Position numbers and translations under genes: made by a program. A stretch of DNA of 64,000 bases from Gordionus sp. m RMFG-2023 (taxonomy: Eukaryota; Nematomorpha; Gordioida; Chordodea; Parachordodidae), in NCBI RefSeq assembly GCF_954871325.1, contig NC_088777.1, positions 37,673,366 through 37,737,365 of the forward strand. Direction: 5' to 3'. Positions 37,249 through 49,200 of this stretch are shown one piece after another (the stretch's first letter is position 1; each line of letters opens with the position of its first letter). Below the pieces are notes generated by a model, which saw only the letters and a list, made by a program, of their open reading frames with translations, was not told the origin of the DNA and searched no databases.

Positions 37249-40200
37249 TTAGAAAGTTTTTCCAAGATGAGCCAAGAGCAATTGACAAATGGCTTGGTAA
37301 TGAAACGTTACCCCGGCTATCACGAATAAATGCCATATGGCATGAGCGAAAGGGATAGAGCCATCGGATCGAAAGAAAAATATACCGGATACGTAAGCCA
37401 GGCCCCCTTTGACAAATTGGGATAATCCTGGGTGGTCTGTGTGCTGAAATAATTTATAAGACATTATATTGAACAAAAAATATTATTATATCATACTTTC
37501 CTCCTTATACTTTCTTTACAATCCTTAACTTCCCTCCATTTCTTTCTAGCCTATTTAATTATAATTGGCGTCCTCCTTTCTAACCCCCTCCCCACATATT
37601 TTCTATTATCATTTTATTGAATATCAACACAAATGTTGTTATTATACCATATCTCCCACCCTCAGAAATGAACGCCCATCATTAAAACTTAAGCCTAAAT
37701 AAATTCCGAAATTTGAAACAAAAAAAAAGGTTATCGATTTGGAATAAATGATAAATATGATATTATATTTGTCATTCTTTATAACTCATATTGAATTCCA
37801 ACTAATTTCATTATATACCTTCATTTAAAAACTATACATTTGAGATTTATAACTCGTTCTAACTCAATAAAATTAGCTCGAAATAATGGCGGCAGTGTTT
37901 AACCAAATTTAAACCAAGTCCTATGTCAGTGTTAAGATTAGGTTAAGATTTATTTTATTTTAATATTTTTTTAAAATCTGCATTCTTTTTGAGACAATCA
38001 TTAATTTTAGTTAACAAAACTGTCTACTTCTTTATAGTGTTGTTAAAGGATAATTAAAAGTCTAAATATAATGTCCCTTTTTTGTTAATATTTTTCAAAT
38101 GGTATTTCTTTATAATTTCATAAAATTATTAAGTAATGATCTAGATATAATTGTTAGAATTTTCTAAATATTAATCAAAAAAGATATATTCTTTAGGTTA
38201 AATTATGTTTCAACATTATAAATGTTTGAGTTAAAATTTATAGTTTAAATAAAATTATGTATGGGATAAATAGCATAAATGATCCTGTTTGTTGACTGGC
38301 CAGGCCATCACCCTTTAATGTTTTATATATTGAGCCAAATTATCTCAAAATTAGTCAAAATGTGAAAGGACTGAAATAAGTATTTAGTATAGATGAGCGG
38401 TTAATTTTAAGCATATTTAATATCCAGATAATAATTTTAAAATCATTAAATAGATGAATCTAATCAAAAAATTATACTTTAATAACATTAATAAATATCC
38501 TAATTATATTTTATCTAGGAATTGCTTAACAATTCAATATTCGGTTTCTGACCCCCATAATTTAAAAAGATCGATGATTGGAAAATTACAATTTTAAAAA
38601 TAATTTTTAGACTACTAAATACATCTAATATTAAGAAAGGTTCAAAGATTTATTTTTTGAATATAATAATGATAATAATAAATTGGGTGAATATAATTTT
38701 ACCAATAAAGAAAATGAATCCCATTTGATGTCAGTAAATATACTAAACGAATTGCGAACGTAATTAATCATTAACTTATATATTATTATATATTTATTTT
38801 TAGCTATGCCCACGAATCCATAAATCCTGCAATGGGGGAAATGGAGGATTATTTGTCAGACCCAGTGGTACAGATCACCCAGAATGTTTTGGGATGGTTT
38901 TCTCAGTAAACAAATCGTTTTCCAAGTCTATTCAAATGGCTAAAGATTTTATGGCACAACAAATGTCATCAGTAGCCGATGAGAGAGTTTTCTCAAGAGC
39001 TGTTGATACAATGAAGAAGAAAAGAAATAGGATGTCGTCATCCACTCTAAAGCAGACCCTGTCTTTAAATTCATGAGATGTGAATCTTTTAACTATTTGT
39101 GATAATATTTGGGAATAGCTATATTTGTGTATTATTATACTATTTATATTGTTTATACAATATTTTTTACATTATTTATAAAATAAAAAATTATAATATT
39201 ATAAAATATTTATAAAAATCAAATTATTGCGTCAATTTATCTATCATAATTAAAAATTATAATCTAAGATAACAGAAATTATTGATAAATTTTATTTAAA
39301 AATTAATTTAATTCATATATGAGAAAAATAATAACATCAATATGTAAAAAATTTGTTAGGTTGAGAATATTATTCAATTTGTTGAATATCTATAGAATCA
39401 GGGCATAGACTTTTAGCTGCCCAGGAAGATAAATTATGCAGCCCTTTAAAAAAAACCTTTTAACCCATTCAGCAAATTGTGATATATAACATTGCATCAA
39501 AAAGGGAGATTTGTAAAAATATATTAAAAGTATTTAAATTGATATCGAATTCTTACAAGTTTGTGTTATGAGGGGGTATCAATAAAAATATTCCAATTTA
39601 AAAGTTGGTTTTTTTTTTCATTTTAGATTTTAATTTTTTCCTTTAAATTTTAATGATAATTTATTTAATCTAAAACCCAATCTAAAAAATGCCATATTTA
39701 GTTTACTTCATGATCATTCAACTGAAGTATTTGCTTTAATAAAAACTATCAGACCAAAATATATAATAAATTAAGCTATACAAATGGAATTATTAGAATT
39801 GACCGATTTTATGTAAAAGTATTTCCAAAAAAAATGCATTAAAAAGAGAAATTTTGAATGATTAATGTTAGCTTAAGGAAAACACAATCATGTGCCATAA
39901 AGAATATCTATTGCTAAGAACATTTTTTTATAAATTTTTATTGATAATAAAATATTTTTATTAAAGTTATGAATATTTTATCTCAAATTATATTCAATAA
40001 ATTGATCTCCTGAAATCTTCCTTTAAAATTAATTTATTAAATTCCCATGGCTAGAAATATATTATACTCAGATTAATTTTATCAGTGTCAGAAGTAGAAA
40101 TGATAAAACATAAATTTAAATATTCTTGTAAAGATATTAAGGATTATGTAACAAAAAATAAAATTCAATGAATGCATAAAAAATATGAATAAATAATATA

Positions 40201-43200
40201 TATTTATAAAATTTTCAATAATTTGTTAATACAACAAAATCAAAGGAAATTTTAATTACCTTTGATTTGATGCCCATATAGAATTTTTATTTTTTTTTTA
40301 TCTAAATACCAAATCCAACCAGTAGGAAGAAGAGAATGATATTTTAATTACCTTTAATTTGATACCCATATCTATATTTTCTGTTTGTTAAAATATTACC
40401 GACCCTCTGGGACTGGACTTGCCCATTAAGGAGAGGTTGGCCTCCTATTATATAAATATGGACATATATATTTACATAAGGTCAAAAAAAGACAATTTTT
40501 ATAATAAATTTGAGATCCAGTAATGCATCGCGCTAAGCTGCACAAATCTTTAGTTAAAATATTCAGCGGCGATTCGCTAGTTCGATTTCAAATCAGGGTA
40601 TATCACTTTTACTTTTTCGCAAATAGTATAAAAAATATGTGACATAAAATATTTATTATCACTGGATGAATTAACCTAATAAGATTATTATATAAAATAG
40701 ATTGTATAATTCGTTATGAATTCTTATATATGATATAATTTATATATTATCGACTCGGGAGACCGGTCAAACGGCTCATTGAGCCGCTCGAGTCTGAGCC
40801 GTTTTTTACGACTCCGGCTCGAGTTCAGAGTCGAATAACAACACTAACTAGAACTAGTTATTTGTGAGAAAACGTATGCAGCTATTTATTTTCAAAAGTA
40901 ACTAAATCAACACTATCATTTTCACATTTGATTTGTTTTTTGCTATAACAAGCCAAAAAAATAACTTGTGTTTTTTTGTTTGAAACATCACGTAAAACAA
41001 TACGTAGAATATGACATAAAATAAAATGATGAAAATACCATATATTCGTTAACAATGTAATAAATTTATTTAAAAAAATTTTTTAATATAAATCACGACC
41101 AGATTTTCTATACTTGATGTAATTAAAAAAACTGATTTTATTTTTGTCATTTTTTAGCATCTATTCATAATTAATTTAGGTTTTATTAATATAATAATTT
41201 TATTACAATATGCCCGGTATAGTAAAAAAATTTCTAAAAATCGTTTTTTTTCTTCCATTTTATGAGGCCAAATTAAACATTTGTCTAAAAAAAACCTGTT
41301 ATCAGCTATGTTCGTTAAGAACGAATACTTTACTTTATAATATGTGATCCTTTCCCTATGCAACTATAATAACTAATTTGTTGAAGTATGTTTAGATAAT
41401 TTATACATATTAAGATGACATATCTTAATATATTATTGTTTCCGAATAGTAAATCAGCTTTAAACAAAGCGTTATATAATTATTTGTATCTTTGAGCGAT
41501 CCTTTTTGCCTCACAACTTTGCCAAGAAGATAAAAATTTGAGGGGAAAAAACGTATGCCATTTTATTTGGTAACCTCTCTCAAATAAAGTCTAAAATATC
41601 TATTTTATATTAATAAGTTATTTATAACAATGCCATTTTTTCCGGTTATTTCAAGGACAATATCAAACTTGATAATGCGTTTTTATAAATCGTCACCAGA
41701 AAATTAGATTTCCATCTCCACTTTTTGTAATTTTATAGAAGAGCAATTATAAAAATTAAGTATCTATTGTTTTCAATAGGATATTCAACCTTATAGTGGC
41801 TTATCATTTAACTTATTTTATATATTTTTTTTGTGTAAATAAAATAGTATATAAAAAATTGTTATGTAAAAAAAAGCCATTTTTGAAAAAAAGTGAATAT
41901 AGATTAATCTAATTCTCAGATGACGATATGTATAATAATATTTTTGTTCCCGCTTGTTAAAGTGCAGATTCCTATAAAATCTATAGATGCGGGGATAAAA
42001 ATTCGTAATAAAGCCCTAAATAGTGAAGGTCAAAGACCTGATCGAGACTGGGCCCTAATCAAATAACTAGATAGATTTTTTTAAATCGTAAAACATTCCA
42101 TTACAACCTGGGACCAAAACAACAGGAACTATTAAATCTATTGTTGGACTTTTATTTTTTTTTTGTTTTGCTTTTAATATTTTGAGGGTTCTTTTTATTT
42201 GAATTCACTATTTAGAAAAGAATTAAAGAATTAACTCTAATTTCAATAAAAATGACATTTTTATTCTTATTGTTTTTTTTAAATTTTTGCTGTTTTTTTT
42301 TGTTTTCGGTTCTTTTAAAAGTGGCATCTTTTTGCTTTTTTTAAAGTACATCTTTGTCTTATTTTTTTGCATTTTCCCCCCAGCCCTACCATTATTAAGT
42401 GGCAATTTTATGGATTTGGAGATTATGTTTTGGTCAATATAATATATTTTATAGGCATTTTAAATGGCAGAGTAAACGACCTTAAGGTGGTTAAGAATAA
42501 AGATAATAGTGAGAGGTGGTCATGATTATTAAGAAAATATTTAATCCATTTCGAATCATTTTGATGAAAAGATTATTAAAATAAGATATATGATTGAACG
42601 GGGGAAAAAATATTAACTATAGCAAAAATATTTAATATTATTATGAATAAATATCTTATTAAATTAATTTTTATAAATATAATTGCAAAACAAAATATCA
42701 GAAATCTCAAATTAAAATATTTAGAATTTTAAAAAATATTTAATGGCACGGACCAAAAAGACCGATCCAAGATTAATTGAAACTGGACTAAATCGAAAAC
42801 CATTTTTAAAAGTCGGTCCCGGTTCTAAGTCTTTTCGATCAGAACTGTTGGCCTTCGCTAACCCTAAAAATTAAATTTTTCGGCTAGAGCTCGGCTTCAA
42901 ATATTAAAGGCTATTTTTTAATTTAATATACTAAAAAAGAACGATTGTTTTGTCTTAATCCCAAGAAATTCTAATTAACATTTTTATTTAAAAAGAAAAC
43001 ATTATTTTCGGTTCTATATGAAAATTTATTTAAGCCTGACCCGTATTTCAAATGGGCTTAGGGCTGATTTACACCCTATCCTATAGCTGATTATTGTTCC
43101 ATCCATAGGCGTAACCAGGATTTTGCTAGGAGGGGGGGGCAATATTAGATTATTATTTTCCCCATGAAATTTATGGGAGATCTTTAATTGTAAACCTTTG

Positions 43201-46200
43201 GCTATATTAGATTTTTATAAAAATAATCTTGGGTTTTCACCTTTTTTTATCATTTTTTATAAAAATTTTGAATTATAGCAGTTATTTAAAAAGTTATTAA
43301 CTTTTACTAATTTTCCTTTTAAATTCTTCCTTATAATTATATATTGTTTACATTTTTGGAGGAGAGGAGGATGGAATGGGGGGGGGGGGGTAGGAATTTT
43401 TTTTTATTAGCTTAAAATGATATTTACGAAAAGAGGAAAATTTGGGATGGGGGTGAAATTTCCCCCTTTCCCCTCCATTGGTTAAGCGCATGATTCCATA
43501 CATTTTGGTGGGGAGAAAATATTGAGACTTTTTTCGATTTTATGTTTATATCATATTAAATATGTTATAAAATAATTTTCCATCTACAATTTTTTTTAAA
43601 TGATTATATTAATATGGCGATTTATTATTGGGGTTGGGGGGGGGGGGGGGGAAGAAGGTTACAAGGTATATGCATAAAAACAAATGCTTACATAATAGGC
43701 TATTATAACTGCTGGAATGACGCCTATCATGAGGTACAAAATTATTTCATAGTCATGTAAGAGCCTTTGTCAATATGATATATAAAAAAATTATTTTCAA
43801 AAATATAATCACATAAAAATTATTTTTTTAAAAAAAAGAAAAGAAATCAAGTAAAACATTTCCATGATAATTATCTTGAAGCAATCTTATTTCTTACGAT
43901 ATTTAAGTTATAGTATTAATATCAATAAATTAGGTTTTATTTATCAGAGATCTGCAAGCCCGTTTCGGAATCTAGCCTGAAAAGTGGTATGATTTTAAAA
44001 GAATTGGTTTAAAAATAAAAAATGAATTATGAATCCAAGGCCGAGATTAAAAATCAACTTTTTATAAAAAATCATTAGCGAAAGAATTAAAATTTTAAAT
44101 TATATCAATTAACTAGTTTGAAAAATTTTATAATGCGATCATTTTAACATAAACAGTTTATAAAATATAGCCGAAATTATTTCAAATGATCAATATCAGA
44201 GTTTGAAAAAATTTTCGTCCAAAATTTTGAGCAAAAAAAATCTGAGGATCACAAAATTATCTGGCCCAGCTTAAAAATAAAAGCATAACTCGGAAATATA
44301 TTTTTTTTCAAAAATTCGGGTAAAATTTTCAAATCCAAGCCAGGCCAAATAATTTAATTTTTGCAGGTCTCCATAATTTGTAGAACAGAGTTGGAAGTGG
44401 CTTATTTTTCGTTTAATAACTTTTCATATTCAAAAAAAAAATTGTAAAATAAAAAAGATAAATTATAATATTACTTTATAATAAATTCAATCATAATTTA
44501 ATACTTGTTAGAATTCGTAATTATTCGTAAATTTTATTGCTAATTTATTATGCGAGTTAAGTGAACGCTTATTAATTTTATTAAATAATTCTCGAAAAGA
44601 AATCTGTAAAATTGATCATATATATTGTTTTTGAAAAAAATGTATATAATATTGTTAAGTCAATCTAACGCGTATTGCCTTGGTGGTCTATATCTACAAA
44701 ATTGCCTGAAATTTATAGAATAGGTATTCTACATATGCTAGAATAGATTTAAGGGAAAAATTAGAATATTAAAATTTTTAAAAAGGAGCTATTGGTTTAA
44801 GGTTGGTAAATAGCACTATCATTTTTACCAGGGATTGAAACCGAACTCGATTAATCCCGTTTTTTGGTGAACCCTAACCTGAACCCTTTTTTATTATTTG
44901 CCCTGAAGCCGAACCTATAAAATATATACGGTTCAGATCGGATTCAGTTCGGGTTCAATAAGTTTTAAAATATAAATTACTATTTTCTTTAAAAGCCTAT
45001 AAGATTTAAAAAATTTTACATCAATCATCTTTTCCTTCTATATTAGCTTATATTTCTTACAATCAGATATTTGAAAAATCTTAAAGCTAGAATATAAAAA
45101 ATATTAGAAGTGATGAAAGCTTATAATATTTCTGCAGAGCAAATTTATACCATCGCCTCTGATAATGGTAGAAATATGGTTATAATCTATTAAATCATTA
45201 GACCAAGAATACCAACAGAGAGTGAGGATGAAGACTCTGACAATTTTCCTGATGATGATGACTTTCTTAGCTCCTTAGAGACCGAATTTCATAATTTTCA
45301 AAGCCCTTCAATATTAAAGACCCCCTATTTTGTGGTGATTTTAGAATGTGAAACTACATTCGAGTATTTATGGCATTCAATGGGCTTCTCATACTCTCTA
45401 GTTTATATAGAAGATGCATTTTTTATAAAATTGAAGGTAGTATTGTTTCCAAGAAATCGTTTTTAATTCTTATATCTTAAATAAAATGACAGGAAGATGA
45501 CAATTTCTATCAAATTAAGGTCAGGTTAATTAATAAAAAACTAAGAACACTTACAGGTTTAAAGCTTATAAAAAGTTAAAATTTGTTAAAACCAATATTT
45601 GACATAGGTGACATTTTTACAATTGAGGAATGGAACGAAATGGATGATATTTTAAAGATACTGAAACCACTAAAATAACAACAAAGGTTTGCAGAGCGAA
45701 AATTAATGTTGAGTAGTTTTTATGCTTCGCGGCTAAAATTTCTCTCGAAGATTGAGACGATCGACAGTCCTCTTGCCAATATATTAGCAACTAGCATAAA
45801 AATACGGGAACGTTAACTATCTTAGAAATGATGTGCTCCTTTCTGCCCTGTATTTGGATCTAAAACACCAAATTTTAGTATCAGAAGCGACACTTTTATG
45901 GCATTTAATAAATTTATGGACGAGAATGCATAATCGTGAGTGTTATTAATATTATAAATGATGAAATTAGTGTATCATCCCTAATGATGAACTAGGCAGA
46001 AAGAAAGTATAAATTCTGGGAAGATTACTGGTTAACAAAATAATGATAGAAACATTGGAACTTAATTAACGCGTTTCTTAAATTAGATATATTAACTTAA
46101 GTATAATAATCTGTTTGTCCTCTATTTGATATTAAATCAAGGTAGAATATTCCAAGATCAGGATATATACTTCGATATTTGAAGAAATGAAGAAAACCCA

Positions 46201-49200
46201 GTCTGAAATTGTTAAACTTTCTCAAATTTCTTAACAGTTCCAGCCACGTCAGCGTCGAAAGAGCATTTCTTTCTGTTGCGATATTCAGTTAAATTTGTTT
46301 CAGAGCAGATTATGCAAATGAATGTATGGCTTATTCAAATTATTTTGGTATTAATTTTAAAGATAGCCTTTAATTTAACAGACGATGTAATAGAATATTT
46401 AAAAAAGGATATTTGGTTTATTATAAAAATACTTTTGGTTTATATAAATGAATAATATTATCAGACAAAATTTATTATGTTATAATCGGGTGATGTTAAT
46501 TTTATATAAAAGAAACAATTTTTATAATTTAAGAGACTTTAAGTTTTTTAACTTTTACTTAATTTTTTTAACTTTTACTTAATTTTTTCGCATATAATTT
46601 TTAATTTTACTTTTTCTTAAATTAATTTTATTTTAATTTTTTTTATGTTTTCCCTTTATATTAATTTATATAACTTATAATTAATTATTAGTATTTAATA
46701 AAGGATTCAAACTATAATTTTAGTATTTAATTATATTTTTATTTATATTTTATATTTAGGTTCCTAATCTCCCAATCCAAATTCTCCCAACTATGACAGT
46801 ATTAAAACTTATCATCTTATAGAACTAAAATGAACAATAATTTATTAGAAGATATAATAATTATAAGGTTGAATAAGCTTCTTAAAATAGATGCATCAAA
46901 AATATAACTAATGTCATATTTTTATTTTGTTATATACTTTATTATTCATTATAAATTCTATATTTGTTAAAAGATATGTATATTATATTATAAAGCCAAA
47001 CTATAAAATTTAATTTGAAAATTTAAATTTTAAAACAATTATTATTTGCCTATTTTTTTTAATATTAAATGTTTGATGTATTATTTCAAATATAAACATA
47101 ATTTTTACGGGAAAAAAACACTCATATTTAACTTTAAAATTTTTGAAAAGCACCAGCCTGAACCAGTTTTTGCCACACCAAAACCGAACCCTTTTCAAAA
47201 TGTCAACTTAAACCCGAACCTGAACCCGACAAATTTTTTAAAAAAAGTTTCAATCCCTGTTTTTACACTTTCAAAAATATGATTTTGCCGAAAATGTATT
47301 TGATTCCATTCTGTGTAAATAAAAATTGTCAAATTGATCACATTTTATTTATTAAGTAGCAATATGCAAATAGATTGTATCATATTTATATATGGATTAA
47401 CCTTTCATTTACAACAAATTGGGCGGCGACACCAGATAAGGCTGCTATCCATATACTCCATATCATTAAATGTGTAAATGTGTCACTACCTGGTATACTT
47501 AGCCTAGGATGAAAATATAGATATAATTACATATAATGTTGTAAAATATACCAGGGGGTATATGAAGCTGCTATGAAAATGTAAATGATTGTGCGATCAC
47601 ATAAGTGAAATATTGATCTCAATTTTCTATATTATTTTAGGGTTTAAAATTATAAAGTATATATATTTTTTATATATAATAAAAAAATATTGTTTTTGCG
47701 TCCATAACTTTATAAATTTTAAAGAAACATAATTATAAAGTTTGAAAATTTAACAAATATGTTTTGACTATATTTTTAATATTAAAAAGGAGGCTTATTT
47801 CCGTGATTTTTGATAGTTTTTTGAAGGTTTTTGAGTTAAATTTTTTTGATGTTTTGGGCACAACTTTATGAAGTCCATTTACATTAAATCGCATCATAAC
47901 TTAAATACAACAAAGTGTAAGCCCCTCTGCCTGAATTGAGAAACTGTAAAATTTAAAAATGAATGAAACCAACAAAAATACTTTTGCTTAGATAAAAATT
48001 ACAACTAAGTACACAAATTCTTTTTATAATGAATTATTATAAATAAATTGGAAAATCCCTTAAAAAATTTGAAGATGTGTGTATATATATATTATAGCAA
48101 TTAAAGGTTTGCTTCTTTTTTTTCGTTGTGGGCAAGCTAATATCGATCAGTCAAAAATAAACCAAGCTAAAATGGCCATCCTTTTTAATTTAATAATTAA
48201 CCCTAAGTGTAACCATAATTTTATTAATTTTTTAAGAAATGTCACAAAATTAGTGGACCTAAAGTTATGGATAAGTCAATATATAGAATTCTACCTAATA
48301 AAGAATCTTTTTAAACTTGATTAGAATTATGAAAAATATCAATTTTAAATGATTTACACATAACCTATTCCCGTTAAGTTTGAATAATACTTTAGTGGTT
48401 TGACCCAGGGTTGGTTAAATTAATAGGCCAAATTTAGTTGACCTGTCAATTGGCCGGAAAAGTATTTGACCTGGTCAAACACTCTAAAAAATCTGAAGAA
48501 AACAAATTAAAAATCTGTATGAAAAAAGAAAAAACATACAAGTGATAACAATGCTGTTTATTTATTGGGCCCCCAATATCAAGGGAGCATATTACTAGTA
48601 GTGAAATTAATTAAGTATGTGATATAGAAGTCTGCAAAGTGATTTTTCCGCATTTCGAGCTCTCCGTGCCAGAATTTAAAAAATTTTTGTCCGAGCCCGA
48701 CCCGAGCACACATTTCTTAGTCCAACCTGACCCGAGCCCGAATAAAATTTTACAATTTGAGTTTGAATATTATAATATCAAAAAAAAAATTAAGTGTATT
48801 TAATCATAGTCACCTTAAATAACAGTTTATTTGACGGCCATAATCAAATCAATATTATAAAAAAGTTAAAATACAATCGAATTTAAAAATTATTGTATTG
48901 CTATTATATAAAAACAATAAGCATGATTTATATCGAATGCAGATGATATAATAGTTAATATAGACTAAAAAATATAATAATAAACATATTATAACAAAGT
49001 GAATAATTGTGATATATAAATAATAAGGTCCACTTTATCTGGCTTTAAACGGGTCCTTTTCTCTTCAAAGGCCTTACTAGCAGCTGATAACGCTCTTTCA
49101 GTGCTAGCCGACTAAGCAGGGATATCTAGGAATTTAAGAGCCAAAATACTTAAATTTGAAAAGTCATTATGGTTCGTCTTCCACCAATTTTAAATACTAT

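Noticed and set aside
37145-37336. Minus-strand 63-codon frame overlapping the last MMD exon
   Set aside because: It is another frame of the MMD-like exon, which has clear PAQR homology.
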